The notes beneath the pieces are model-generated. The model made no database searches. It was not told the DNA's origin and was given only the letters and a program-made list of their open reading frames with translations. From positions 1,054,001 to 1,118,000 of the forward strand of contig NZ_CP090976.1 in the NCBI RefSeq assembly GCF_021513235.1: a DNA stretch of 64,000 nucleotides. Direction: 5' to 3'. The translations under genes were made by a program, and so were the position numbers. Numbering within the stretch: position 1 is the stretch's first letter; the number at the start of each line of letters is the position of its first letter. Shown piece after piece: positions 16,596 through 25,596 of this stretch. Source of the stretch: Kaistella sp. 97-N-M2 (GTDB taxonomy: Bacteria; Bacteroidota; Bacteroidia; Flavobacteriales; Weeksellaceae).

Positions 16596-18587
16596 TTAAG
16601 CTTTCAGGAGCGCGATTTCGTCCCGTAATTTTGCTGCCTTTATGAAGTCCAGATTTTTTGCCGCGGATTCCATGGCTTTTTGTTTTTCCTGAATCAAATT
16701 TCCTAAATCTGCACTTCCATACGTCGATTTCTGTTCCGCAACCTCTTTCAAAATATTTTTCTGCGTATATTTCTCATCGGGGAAGTCTTTGCTTCGGCCC
16801 ACCAAAACTTCGGATATTTTCTTGTTTAACGCCACCGGAACCTGTCCGTGCTTTTCGTTGTATTCAATTTGCTTTTGACGACGGTAAATGGTTTCATCGA
16901 TGGTAGCCTGCATGGAGGTCGTCATTTTGTCGGCATACATAATTGCCATACCGTTCAGGTTTCTCGCGGCTCTACCTACCGTTTGCGTCATAGAACGACG
17001 GGACCGCAGCATACCTTCTTTGTCTGCGTCTAAAATGGCTACTAACGAAACTTCAGGTAAATCCAGTCCCTCTCTTAATAAATTAACGCCGACCAAAACA
17101 TCAAATAAACCCACACGCAAATCCTGCATGATCTGAATTCGGTCCAAAGTTTCGACATCTGAGTGAATATAACGCGTTCTGATGCCAAATTTGGTGAAAT
17201 ATTTAGTAAGTTCTTCCGCCATTTTTTTCGTTAAAGTTGTCACCAAAACCCTTTCGTCGACTTCGGTTCTTTTGTGAATTTCTTCGATAAGATCATCGAT
17301 CTGATTAATGGAAGGCCTAACTTCAATGATCGGATCCAGCAATCCTGTGGGGCGGATAAGCTGTTCGATATATTCTCCGCCACTTTTCTCCAGTTCATAA
17401 TCTGCCGGCGTTGCCGAAACATAGATCACCTGATTTTGAATGGCTTCAAATTCTTCAAATTTTAACGGGCGGTTGTCCATGGCGGCCGGAAGGCGAAAAC
17501 CATGTTCCACCAAAACTTCCTTTCTGCTGCGGTCTCCACCGTACATTGCGTGAACCTGCGGAACGGTTACGTGACTTTCATCGATCACCATTAAAAAATC
17601 TTTCGGAAAATAATCCAGAAGGCAAAAAGGCCGCGAGCCGGGCAATCTGCCGTCAAAATATCTGGAATAATTTTCAATTCCGCTGCAATAACCTAACTCT
17701 TTCATCATTTCCAAATCGAGTTCCGTTCGTTCCTGCAGGCGTTTTGCTTCAAACGGTTTTTCGATATCGGTAAAGAAGTCCACTTGTTTTACCATATCGT
17801 CCTGAATTTCCCGAATGGCACTTTGCTGCGTCTCTTTTGAGGTTACAAACAGGTTGGCGGGATAAATAATCATCTCTTCGAAAACATCCATCACGTTGCC
17901 CGATACCGGATCAAAACTCTGAATGGTCTCAATCTCGTCGCCAAAAAACTGAATTCGGACGGCATTGTCGGCGTACGCCGGATAAACATCGACGACGTCA
18001 CCCTTTACGCGAAACGTCCCACGCCCAAATTCATTTAATGTTCGGGAATATAAAGCTCCTACCAAGGAATGAAGCAGTGTTGTCCTCGTCATTTTCTGGT
18101 TTTTTTCGATGGAAACGAGAGATTTATGGAATTCCTTCGGATTTCCGATACCATAAATGCAGGAAACCGACGCCACGATAATAACATCTCTTCGACCCGA
18201 AAGCAAGCTGGCCGTCGCTGAAAGCCGAAGTTTTTCCACTTCTTCGTTAATGGATAAATCTTTCTCGATATAGGTGTTTGTGGAGGCAATAAAGGCTTCT
18301 GGTTGATAATAATCGTAATAAGAAACGAAATATTCTACAGCATTATCCGGGAAAAATTCTTTGAATTCCACGAAAAGCTGCGCGGCCAAAGTCTTGTTGT
18401 GTGCTAAAACGATGGTTGGTTTTTGCGTATTCTGCACGACATTGGCGACGGTAAAAGTTTTACCCGAACCTGTAACACCGAGCAACGTTTGATATTTTTC
18501 CCCAATCTGCAACCCTTTTGTCAATTTTTCAATTGCCTGAGGTTGGTCGCCGGTGGGTTTATATTCTGACTGAAGTTGAAATTGCAT
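16596..18587 (-). CDS. uvrB: UvrABC excision nuclease subunit B
   Basis: Encodes 663 residues. The helicase-like N-terminus has the P-loop GVTGSGKTF (around 39-47), the beta-hairpin YYDYYQPEAFIASTNTYIEKD that clamps damaged DNA, the DESH box, and helicase motifs QTVGRAAR near 540; the C-terminal UVR domain (KQKAMESAAKNLDFIKAAKLRDEI) binds UvrC. Length is normal. The start codon follows a TATTTTTG promoter element by only 4 bases. Works with UvrA and UvrC, not in this window, in nucleotide excision repair. Confidence 0.97.
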   Translation of the reverse strand: MQFQLQSEYKPTGDQPQAIEKLTKGLQIGEKYQTLLGVTGSGKTFTVANVVQNTQKPTIVLAHNKTLAAQLFVEFKEFFPDNAVEYFVSYYDYYQPEAFIASTNTYIEKDLSINEEVEKLRLSATASLLSGRRDVIIVASVSCIYGIGNPKEFHKSLVSIEKNQKMTRTTLLHSLVGALYSRTLNEFGRGTFRVKGDVVDVYPAYADNAVRIQFFGDEIETIQSFDPVSGNVMDVFEEMIIYPANLFVTSKETQQSAIREIQDDMVKQVDFFTDIEKPFEAKRLQERTELDLEMMKELGYCSGIENYSRYFDGRLPGSRPFCLLDYFPKDFLMVIDESHVTVPQVHAMYGGDRSRKEVLVEHGFRLPAAMDNRPLKFEEFEAIQNQVIYVSATPADYELEKSGGEYIEQLIRPTGLLDPIIEVRPSINQIDDLIEEIHKRTEVDERVLVTTLTKKMAEELTKYFTKFGIRTRYIHSDVETLDRIQIMQDLRVGLFDVLVGVNLLREGLDLPEVSLVAILDADKEGMLRSRRSMTQTVGRAARNLNGMAIMYADKMTTSMQATIDETIYRRQKQIEYNEKHGQVPVALNKKISEVLVGRSKDFPDEKYTQKNILKEVAEQKSTYGSADLGNLIQEKQKAMESAAKNLDFIKAAKLRDEIALLKA

Positions 18588-18591
18588 AGTG

Positions 18592-18599
18592 CAAAAATA
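18592..18599 (-). promoter_or_regulatory. -7 promoter element of uvrB, 4 bases from the start codon
   Basis: Minus-strand TATTTTTG then CACT and the ATG. Predicts a near-leaderless uvrB message. Confidence 0.5.
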
Positions 18600-18620
18600 A
18601 GGAAATTAAAAGACTGAATT

Positions 18621-19037
18621 TTATTTGTTTACATTAAAATTAAGCAAAAAGTTTTGGTTAGAATCGTAATTAATGCTTTTCGACAAAGCGATCGTGATTC
18701 TGCGGTTATTAACAATCGTGTCCTTATAAAAAAAGTTAGCAGGGTGAATTTCATTGTGTAGAATGAGATAATAATCACCTTTTAAAATGTTGGATTTTCC
18801 GTAAGCAATAACATTTTTAAATTTTGGTTTTTTTGCAATCTTTATTTTCCGATATTCTTTCAAGTTCAATGCAAAGTGAAACCCGCCAAATGATTTATAA
18901 TTAAGATCTAAACTATCGTTCCGGACGCATAAATACGATTTATCTTCGCATTTTTCTACGTTACTAAACTGAGAATATGTACTGAAAGTTGTGCACGATG
19001 TAAAAAAGAGAAATAAGATCGCAATTAGCATTTTCAT
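18621..19037 (-). CDS. Small lipoprotein of unknown function
   Basis: Encodes 138 residues with a lipoprotein signal (hydrophobic run ending FFTSC, Cys15 as the lipid-acceptor). The mature part is rich in Lys, Asn and aromatic residues with alternating beta-like segments and has no motif I recognise. Its start overlaps the stop codon of the GLPGLI gene by 4 bases (ATGA-type coupling), so the two are probably translated together and may act at the same envelope site. Confidence 0.7.
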   Translation of the reverse strand: MKMLIAILFLFFTSCTTFSTYSQFSNVEKCEDKSYLCVRNDSLDLNYKSFGGFHFALNLKEYRKIKIAKKPKFKNVIAYGKSNILKGDYYLILHNEIHPANFFYKDTIVNNRRITIALSKSINYDSNQNFLLNFNVNK

Positions 19038-19849
19038 GGGTAAGTAATTTTATGATTAGCTTCAATGGGATTGTTATTCTCCCGAATTTCCACTTGCTCC
19101 CTTTCATTCATTTCTTTAAAATTTGGTGTCAACTCATTTCCTTGGTCGTCGACCCATTTTAAAACAGGCATTCCACTTCCTCTGTTTTTGCCGTTGATTT
19201 CCCGGGTGGGATCGGCGTAGTAATCCTTTGCTAATTTTTCGTACTGTTTCCAGGTTATGGGAATGGCTTTTTCTTTTTCATAAATTTGACCGTCGGAGTT
19301 GCGAATCTGGATCAAAGAAAAGAAGTAATTATTTTCATCGTCGGAAACATCAGTAATCAATCCGGGCAATCCATAAAAAATGTACGGACCTTCCTGCAAC
19401 GGAATTTCATTTGTAAACCAGGCAGTCCAATTTCTGCCCCCATAAGTCGTGGTTGCTTTTTGCGTTTTCATGGAAGAAGTTTCTTTCGTATCATTCTCAA
19501 TCTTCCATTTTAATTCTTCTTCAATTTTAATAGAAAAAAGCTTTTGAAAATTATTGATGAACTTCTTGATTTTATTTTCTTTTAGATCTTTCGAAACGCT
19601 CCGAAAATCTTTAAAGGAAGTGGACATAAAACTACTTCGTTTCGTAACAGAAGCCGTCGAATCTGCCCTTTTATCTTCTAATGTCCTAAATAAAGACTTC
19701 CCGTCGATAACATCTAAAATAAAAGTTTGCATGGCAATACTGTCTTTGGCAGGATTAGGTTTGAACTTAAGTTCGTACAGAAAACTTTTATTTTGCGAAA
19801 AAAGAAAACTAAAGAGCAAAAGAAAAAATACACAAACAACTCTTTTCAT
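19034..19849 (-). CDS. GLPGLI family protein
   Basis: Encodes 271 residues with a signal peptide (VFFLLLFSFLFSQ) and the hallmark GPYIFYGLPGLI motif near residue 155, preceded by WTAWFTNEIPLQEG. GLPGLI proteins are exported Bacteroidota proteins of unknown function, often found near envelope genes. A TACATTTG promoter element lies 22 bases upstream. The gene is divergent from a lipoprotein sugar dehydrogenase and coupled to the downstream lipoprotein gene. Confidence 0.85.
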   Translation of the reverse strand: MKRVVCVFFLLLFSFLFSQNKSFLYELKFKPNPAKDSIAMQTFILDVIDGKSLFRTLEDKRADSTASVTKRSSFMSTSFKDFRSVSKDLKENKIKKFINNFQKLFSIKIEEELKWKIENDTKETSSMKTQKATTTYGGRNWTAWFTNEIPLQEGPYIFYGLPGLITDVSDDENNYFFSLIQIRNSDGQIYEKEKAIPITWKQYEKLAKDYYADPTREINGKNRGSGMPVLKWVDDQGNELTPNFKEMNEREQVEIRENNNPIEANHKITYP

Positions 19850-19871
19850 AGTTAATAAATAACGTGAATTT

Positions 19872-19879
19872 CAAATGTA
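19872..19879 (-). promoter_or_regulatory. -7 promoter element of the GLPGLI gene (TACATTTG)
   Basis: Minus-strand TAnnTTTG match 22 bases before the start codon. Confidence 0.45.
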
Positions 19880-19937
19880 AGATTTTACTCGGAATAATTA
19901 TTGTAATTTAAATGTTCAAATCATTAAAAAACAAACA

Positions 19938-21179
19938 ATGAAATCTTTACTCACTAAAAGCCTCCCTTTTTTAAGCTTGGCTCTTCTTACCTCGTGTGGA
20001 GGAAGTACTAAAAACACCACCGAAAATAACAAAGTTTTAATAGAAAGCGGACAAATTCCTAATCCTGAAACGGTGGATAAAAATTCTCCGGAATATCAAC
20101 CTGCATTCGCTAACCAGACGAGAGTAAAAGGTGTAAAAACACAGGCTCCGTACGATGTGCAGGTGCTGACGAAAGATTTAGGAAAACCCTGGGGGATTAT
20201 CAATCTTCCGGACGGCAGATTTTTAATTACAGAAAAATCCGGCTTTATGAACATTGTTTCCGCAGACGGAAAAACCGTAATGAAAGTTGAAGGTTTTCCG
20301 AAGGTTGACGATAAAGGACAGGGCGGACTTTTGGACGTCGCTCTCGATCCTGATTTTGCTACAAACAGAATGATTTTCTGGAGTTTTTCGGAACCCGTTT
20401 CCGGTGGCAATCACACCTCTGTTGCGAAAGGAAAACTTTCTGCAGATGAAAAAATGATCGAAAATCCGAAGGTGATATTCCGCGCGACGCCAACTTACGA
20501 CGGCGACAAACATTACGGCAGCAGACTGGCTTTCGACAAAGACGGTAATCTTTTTGTAAGTACGGGCGAAAGATCGGATTTGGCAACACGTCCATTGGCG
20601 CAGAACACGATGGCTTATTTAGGCAAGGTGATGAAAATTACGAAGGACGGCAAAGCAGCGGCTGGAAATCCTTTCATTGGAAATGCGAAGTATAAACCCG
20701 AAATCTATTCTTATGGACACCGGAACCCACAAGGTTTGGCAATGGATGAAAAAGGACAACTTTGGGACGCGGAAATGGGACCAAAAGGCGGCGATGAAGT
20801 GAACCTCATCACAGCCGGTAAGAATTACGGTTGGGGCGATGTAACGTACGGAAGAGAGTACAGCGGCGAAAAAGTCGGTGCAGGTATTCAGCAGAAAGCG
20901 GGAACGGAACAGCCGGTTTATTACTGGGATCCCTCCATTTCGATGAGCGGAATTACGTTTTACACAGGGAATATGGACGAATGGAAAAACAATTTGTTTT
21001 TAGGTTGTCTTAGCGGCGAAAAGATCATTCGTCTGGTCATCGAAAATAATAAAGTCGTGGGCGAAGAATGGTTGTTGGCAGATCAAAAAGAAAGATTCCG
21101 CGACGTACTGAATGGCCCGGACGGCAATCTTTACGGAATTACGGACAGCGGAAAACTTTACAAAGTTTCAAAAAAATAA
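19938..21179 (+). CDS. PQQ-type sugar dehydrogenase lipoprotein (glucose/sorbosone dehydrogenase family)
   Basis: Encodes 413 residues with a lipoprotein signal (LALLTSCGG, Cys at about 20) followed by a six-bladed beta-propeller of the GSDH family. Visible blade motifs are GKPWGIINLPDGRFLITEKSG, GQGGLLDVALDPDFA, HYGSRLAFDKDGNLFVSTGER, YSYGHRNPQGLAMD, EMGPKGGDEVNLITAGKNYGWG and DVLNGPDGNLYGITD; the His and Arg residues in HYGSR and GHRNPQG are typical of the active site. Members oxidise aldose sugars with PQQ, though some lack activity. No pqq biosynthesis genes occur here. A strong terminator follows. Confidence 0.88.
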   Translation: MKSLLTKSLPFLSLALLTSCGGSTKNTTENNKVLIESGQIPNPETVDKNSPEYQPAFANQTRVKGVKTQAPYDVQVLTKDLGKPWGIINLPDGRFLITEKSGFMNIVSADGKTVMKVEGFPKVDDKGQGGLLDVALDPDFATNRMIFWSFSEPVSGGNHTSVAKGKLSADEKMIENPKVIFRATPTYDGDKHYGSRLAFDKDGNLFVSTGERSDLATRPLAQNTMAYLGKVMKITKDGKAAAGNPFIGNAKYKPEIYSYGHRNPQGLAMDEKGQLWDAEMGPKGGDEVNLITAGKNYGWGDVTYGREYSGEKVGAGIQQKAGTEQPVYYWDPSISMSGITFYTGNMDEWKNNLFLGCLSGEKIIRLVIENNKVVGEEWLLADQKERFRDVLNGPDGNLYGITDSGKLYKVSKK

Positions 21180-21201
21180 ATCACGGATTTCTTTTCAGAA
21201 T

Positions 21202-21231
21202 AAAAACCTCAACATTGTTGAGGTTTTTTTT
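21202..21231 (+). terminator. Terminator of the sugar dehydrogenase gene
   Basis: Stem AACCTCAAC/GTTGAGGTT with a three-base loop followed by a run of seven to eight T. Confidence 0.85.
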
Positions 21232-21267
21232 GCACGAAAATAAAATTCAACGCAAAGAATCGTAAAA

Positions 21268-21780
21268 TTATTCCTTTAAGTAAACCAGATTGTTATCTAA
21301 ATCTGCATCAACATCTTCTAACACTCGGGCATTTTTGGTTTTTTCTAAAAGTTGGTCGATAAAAAAACTGGTTTCAAAAAACTGGCGGTGGATTCCGGGC
21401 AGCAATTCTTCATAAAGGTCCATCCCGACTTTATTGTTGTGCAGATCCATCTTCGTTTCCAGAGGTTTGTTGGGGAAAAGCTCTTCGTGAAGATCGGTCA
21501 TTTTTTTAGAAAAATCCAGGGCTTTCCGCGGTGACGAAACTTTGCTGCAATACATGGTGATCAAACACGTCCAAAGTGCATGACGGAAAGCATTGCCAAC
21601 ACCGCTGCTCGAATTTGTTTTAGGAAAGCATTCCTTCGCAATAACGAAGCTTTTCATCGTCGCATATACGCCCAAAACTGCAAAGAGCGGATGCGGAACG
21701 GTTAATTTCAAAAGTTTGATAATTTTCTTGAAACTTAAAGTCCGGAGCGTATTAAAAAGTATTTTTAAAGCATTTTTCAT
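21268..21780 (-). CDS. DUF6973-type protein
   Basis: Encodes 170 residues. Two motifs stand out, GVGNAFRHALWTCLITMYCS (near 60-80) and DLHNNKVGMDLYEELL (near 110-125); their His and Asn/Asp pairs look like a metal or catalytic centre and match the DUF6973 pattern as I know it. The N-terminal third is basic and hydrophobic. No function is known. Its ATG follows by 4 bases a hairpin that appears to end the accD transcript. Confidence 0.65.
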   Translation of the reverse strand: MKNALKILFNTLRTLSFKKIIKLLKLTVPHPLFAVLGVYATMKSFVIAKECFPKTNSSSGVGNAFRHALWTCLITMYCSKVSSPRKALDFSKKMTDLHEELFPNKPLETKMDLHNNKVGMDLYEELLPGIHRQFFETSFFIDQLLEKTKNARVLEDVDADLDNNLVYLKE

Positions 21781-21784
21781 AAAG

Positions 21785-21809
21785 AAATCTCCCCAAGGCG
21801 GAGAGATTT
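21785..21809 (-). terminator. Hairpin after accD
   Basis: Inverted repeat AAATCTC/GAGATTT with further internal G-C pairs, read on the minus strand after accD. The start codon of the next minus-strand gene (21780) lies directly behind it, so it may also act as an attenuator. Confidence 0.6.
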
Positions 21810-21829
21810 TATCAATTAGTTATCGGTTT

Positions 21830-22681
21830 CTAAGAATGAACCAGCAGATTCACTGTTTTCGAAACTTTATCTTTAATCTCGGTTCTTTTCACAATAAAAT
21901 CCACAAAGCCTTTTTCCTGCAAAAATTCGGAAGTTTGAAAACCTTCGGGCAAATCTTTGCCGATGGTCTCGCGAATCACACGTGGTCCGGCAAAGCCGAT
22001 CAAGGCGCCGGGTTCTGCCATGATGATGTCGGCGGTCATCGCGAAGGACGCGGTGATTCCACCAAAAGTTGGATCGCACAAATAAGCGATGTATAAAAGG
22101 CCTGCCTCCGACAACTGAGCCAGTTTCGACTGCACTTTTGCGAGCTGCATTAAGGAGTAGGTCGCTTCCTGCATTCTTGCACCACCCGATTGGCAAATGA
22201 TCATGTAGGGAAGTCGGTTTTCGATACAGTAATCTACGGCGCGGCGTATTTTCTCGCCCATTACGGAACCCAAAGATCCACCGATGAAACTGAAATCCAT
22301 ACAGGAAATGACCATTTTCTCTCCATTAACGGTTCCCACGGCATTTCTGATGGAATCTGTTAGTTTTGTTTTAGCCTTTACTTCTTTTAACCGGTCGGTG
22401 TAGGACTTGGTATCTTTAAAATGCAGCATATCTACACTTTCAACCCCCGCATCGAGTTCGGTGAATTTGTTTTCATCAAAAAGAATGGAGAAAAACTCCT
22501 TGCTTCCGATCCGAACGTGAAACCCATCTTCGGGCGACACATAATTATTGGCCTTCAATTCTTCGTGCTCAATAATTTTTCCCGTCGGCGTTTGATGCCA
22601 CAAGCCTTTCGGCACATCTTTTTTGTCTTCTGTAGAAGTCGTGATGTTTTGCGTTTTCCTTTTAAACCAGTCGAATGCCAT
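21830..22681 (-). CDS. accD: Acetyl-CoA carboxylase carboxyltransferase subunit beta
   Basis: Encodes 283 residues of the crotonase-fold subunit that transfers the carboxyl group to acetyl-CoA in fatty acid synthesis. [47 protein letters not shown] and [18 protein letters not shown] are family motifs. Unlike E. coli AccD, the N-terminal zinc ribbon has no cysteines: the CPSCG and CPKC positions read TPTGK (31-35) and SPED (49-52). Flanked by class II aldolase upstream and a hairpin downstream. Partner accA is not in this window. Confidence 0.95.
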   Translation of the reverse strand: MAFDWFKRKTQNITTSTEDKKDVPKGLWHQTPTGKIIEHEELKANNYVSPEDGFHVRIGSKEFFSILFDENKFTELDAGVESVDMLHFKDTKSYTDRLKEVKAKTKLTDSIRNAVGTVNGEKMVISCMDFSFIGGSLGSVMGEKIRRAVDYCIENRLPYMIICQSGGARMQEATYSLMQLAKVQSKLAQLSEAGLLYIAYLCDPTFGGITASFAMTADIIMAEPGALIGFAGPRVIRETIGKDLPEGFQTSEFLQEKGFVDFIVKRTEIKDKVSKTVNLLVHS

Positions 22682-22741
22682 GAAGTTATATTTTAGTTTC
22701 TAAATTTTAAATGCCTGCGCAGAAAAAATGTTTTTCAGTTA

Positions 22742-23812
22742 TTAATTAAGGGTTCCAACATTGTTAAGATCTTCAAAAGCTTCAACCAATCTCTTAGAGA
22801 AGGTTTCCTCGCCTTTTCGTACCCAAACTCTTGGATCATAATATTTTTTGTTCGGTTTTTCCTCGCCGTCGGGGTTACCAACCTGGGTTTTCAAATATTC
22901 CAGATTGTTCACCATATAATCGCGGATTCCCTCGGTGTAAGCAAACTGCAAATCCGTGTCGATGTTCATTTTGATTGCACCATAACTTACGGCTTCTCGG
23001 ATTTCTTCATTCGTAGAACCCGATCCACCGTGGAAAACGAAGTTCACCGGTTTTTCTCCTGTTCCGAATTTTTCCTGAACATACTTTTGCGAGTTATCCA
23101 AAATTTTTGGTGTAAGTTTTACGTTGCCGGGCTTGTACACTCCGTGAACATTTCCGAACGCTGCAGCGATGGTAAAGTTCGGCGAAATGGCATTTAATCT
23201 TTCGTAAGCATAGGCCACTTCGTCGGGTTGGGTGTAAAGTTTGGAAGAATCAACATCCGTATTATCAACGCCGTCTTCTTCGCCACCCGTAACACCTAAT
23301 TCAATTTCTAAGGTCATGCCCATTTTGGCCATTCTTTCGAAATATTTGCAGGAAATATCTAAATTTTCTTCGATGGGTTCTTCGGATAAATCGAGCATGT
23401 GGGAAGAATAAAGCGATTTTCCGGTTTGCTCGAAAAACTCTTCGTTCGCGTCCATCAACCCATCAATCCAGGGCAATAATTTTTTAGCACAATGATCGGT
23501 ATGGAGAATTACGGTCGCGCCATAAGCTTCCGCCAAAGTATGAATATGTTTTGCGCCGGCAACAGCTCCTAAAATAGCTGCTTTTTGACCGTCGTTGCTT
23601 AAACCTTTTCCTGCATTGAAAGCAGCGCCACCATTAGAAAACTGAATAATCACGGGAGAATTCAGTTTGGCTGCGGTTTCCATTACGGCGTTTACGTTGC
23701 TGGAGCCAATTACATTAACTGCAGGCAGCGCAAAATTGTTTTCTTTCGCGTAATTAAAAATGTCGGTAACCATTTGGCCTGTGGCAACGCCTGCCGGAAA
23801 AAGTCTGCTCAT
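22742..23812 (-). CDS. fbaA: Class II fructose-bisphosphate aldolase
   Basis: Encodes 356 residues, the length of the E. coli FbaA (class IIA) type. The zinc-site HTDHCAKKLLPW (near 108-119), YSSHMLDLSEEPIEENL, ELGVTGGEEDGVDN, FGNVHGVYKPGNV and FHGGSGS motifs are all present, so metal binding looks intact. It cleaves fructose 1,6-bisphosphate to glyceraldehyde 3-phosphate and dihydroxyacetone phosphate in glycolysis and acts in reverse in gluconeogenesis. It precedes accD on the same strand with a 60-base gap. Confidence 0.95.
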   Translation of the reverse strand: MSRLFPAGVATGQMVTDIFNYAKENNFALPAVNVIGSSNVNAVMETAAKLNSPVIIQFSNGGAAFNAGKGLSNDGQKAAILGAVAGAKHIHTLAEAYGATVILHTDHCAKKLLPWIDGLMDANEEFFEQTGKSLYSSHMLDLSEEPIEENLDISCKYFERMAKMGMTLEIELGVTGGEEDGVDNTDVDSSKLYTQPDEVAYAYERLNAISPNFTIAAAFGNVHGVYKPGNVKLTPKILDNSQKYVQEKFGTGEKPVNFVFHGGSGSTNEEIREAVSYGAIKMNIDTDLQFAYTEGIRDYMVNNLEYLKTQVGNPDGEEKPNKKYYDPRVWVRKGEETFSKRLVEAFEDLNNVGTLN

Positions 23813-23883
23813 AATTTATATTTTAAAAGATTTTTCTACAAAAAATTTAGAAATGTAAAGTTAAGAATTTTATGCGGAACCTC

Positions 23884-24751
23884 TTAGTTTCTTTTGTCTT
23901 TTCCCCAAAGCAGTTTCTGGCGGATGGTTTCGTAAAAGCTCAGATTATTGGGGTGAATGAGCAGGATCTGGAAGTGCGCTTTTCTTAAAACGATCTCCAC
24001 ATTCGTTTCCATATGGATGAGTCGGGAATCGAGCGATAAGGAATATTGCGGGACGCGGCTTTCAACCTTAAGGCGGATTTCGACATCATCATCAACAATA
24101 AGAGGCCGCACATTCAAATTATGTGGCGCGATCGGCGTAATAACGAAATTTTGATTGGTTGGCGTGATGATTGGACCGCCACAGCTTAAAGAATACGCCG
24201 TAGAACCCGTTGGCGTGGACACGATAAGACCGTCGCCCCAGAAAACATTTAAAAACTCACCGTTAATATAAGATTCCACGGTGATCATCGCAGTCGTTTC
24301 CTTTCGGGAAATCGTAATATCATTCAGCGCAAAAGGGAAAAACATGGATTTGTTCGGAGAAACGATTTCGATAACGGACCGCCGGCTGATTTTTACTTCT
24401 CCCTTGATGATCTCATCGAGTTCCAAAAAAAACTTCGTCCTTTGTAAAACTTGCGAGAAAACCAAGTCTTCCCGTATTAACCCCAACCACCGGAATTTCT
24501 AAATCCTGAATAAATAAAAGTGAATTAACAATGGTTCCGTCGCCGCCGAACGTGAAAAACAGATCAACGCCTTTTTCCTTTAAATCTTCTTTTCCCGCAA
24601 AAGTCTCAAAACCTTTGGAAAACTGCATGGCATTGGCCATTTCTGCATAAAGAATAGGCTGAATGCCCCGCTTCTCGAGTTCCGAAACAAATTTGCTCAG
24701 ATACAGAAAGGTATCCAGGTCGTTTTTTTGGGAATATATCGCTGCCGTCAT
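23884..24751 (-). pseudogene. nadK: NAD kinase, frameshifted in a homopolymer
   Basis: Two overlapping minus-strand frames make one NAD kinase of about 288 residues. The first (24751 to about 24432) carries the GGDGT motif (FTFGGDGTIVNSLL) and VNTGRLGFLASF; the second carries WGDGLIVSTPTGSTAYSLSCGGPI and the NLNVRPLIV segment. The frame breaks in the A8 run at 24425-24432: with seven A the reading is continuous (DEVFLELDEIIKGEV). NAD kinase makes NADP and is normally essential and single-copy, so a sequencing error or slippage at the run is more likely than loss of function. Adjacent on the same strand to a CBS-domain gene. Confidence 0.88.
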
Positions 24752-24837
24752 CTGCGTGTTCTTATTGTTTTGTTGGTTAGAGGCAATACCAACTGTTTTT
24801 TATTTCTTTCCAGAAGAGGATTACTTTTTTTCATCAT

Positions 24838-25491
24838 TTAAAATTCCAAATATTTTTGAAAGAAGCCAAACCGGTCTTTCAACAATTCTTCTTTTTCGTC
24901 ATCATAATATTTATGAACCACGCTGTAGCCGTATCGTTCGAAGGTTTCGTCGATGGAACTAAGGTTTTCGTTGCTTATTTTTAAAGTAATCTGCATAAAA
25001 TCTTCGCCCATCGAACTGATGTAGCAGCCGTAAATTTTCGCATTGTTAGACTCCACAATTTTGCAGATTTCTGTGAAGGAATAATGTTTTCCACTCGTTT
25101 GAACAATCATGATGGCGCCATTTTCGGAAAAAAGCGGATACTTGGAAAACTCGTTAAAAATATCGTCGCAGGACAGGTAGCCCATATATTTTTCCATTCT
25201 GGAAATCACAGGAATAACGTTCGTGCTAAAAGTGTGGAACAACTTAATGGAATCCAGAAGATTACCGTCGTCTAAAATGGCAAACTTTTCAAAATGAACT
25301 TCCAGCGTAGAGAGACTTCCTTCGGGGCTTTCCTCCAAAAAGGACTGGCTTAAGGCTCCCTGATAAATGCCTTTTTTCTTCACAAACACATGCGAATAAC
25401 CGAAATCTTTCGCGATCTCGTTCGCGTCTTCAATGCGGTCGCTGGAGTTAAAGGCCGGATAATCTTTGGAAATGTAATCTTTGATAACCAT
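24838..25491 (-). CDS. CBS-domain protein with ACT-like C-terminus
   Basis: Encodes 217 residues. The N-terminal 130 or so fit a pair of CBS modules (ISKDYPAFNSSDRIEDANEIAKDFGYSHVFVKKKGIYQGALS and FHTFSTNVIPVISRMEKYMGYLSCDDIFNEF), which usually sense adenine nucleotides. The C-terminal part (GAIMIVQTSGKHYSFTEICKIVESNNAKIYGCYIS) resembles an ACT fold, as in AcuB-like proteins. It lies 86 bases upstream of nadK on the same strand, and regulation of an NAD(P)-linked function by nucleotide sensing is possible but only inferred from position. Confidence 0.8.
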   Translation of the reverse strand: MVIKDYISKDYPAFNSSDRIEDANEIAKDFGYSHVFVKKKGIYQGALSQSFLEESPEGSLSTLEVHFEKFAILDDGNLLDSIKLFHTFSTNVIPVISRMEKYMGYLSCDDIFNEFSKYPLFSENGAIMIVQTSGKHYSFTEICKIVESNNAKIYGCYISSMGEDFMQITLKISNENLSSIDETFERYGYSVVHKYYDDEKEELLKDRFGFFQKYLEF

Positions 25492-25561
25492 TATGCTAAT
25501 TTAGGAAAATAAAAAAAAGGGCAGACTGTTTTGAAAATATTTTAAAAATATCAAAAATTAA

Positions 25562-25593
25562 TTTGCATCATGTTGAAACAAAATATATCTTTG
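25562..25593 (+). promoter_or_regulatory. Orphan promoter (TTTG, 20 bases, TATCTTTG)
   Basis: A -33 element TTTG (25562-25565) and a -7 element TATCTTTG (25586-25593) face rightwards with a 20-base spacer, although neighbouring protein genes are on the minus strand. It precedes the candidate small RNA. Confidence 0.5.
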
Positions 25594-25596
25594 TCG

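Noticed and set aside
24413-24486. Programmed ribosomal frameshift in nadK
   Set aside because: NAD kinases are not known to use one, there is no stimulatory structure evident, and the break is in a plain A8 run, so error or slippage is preferred.
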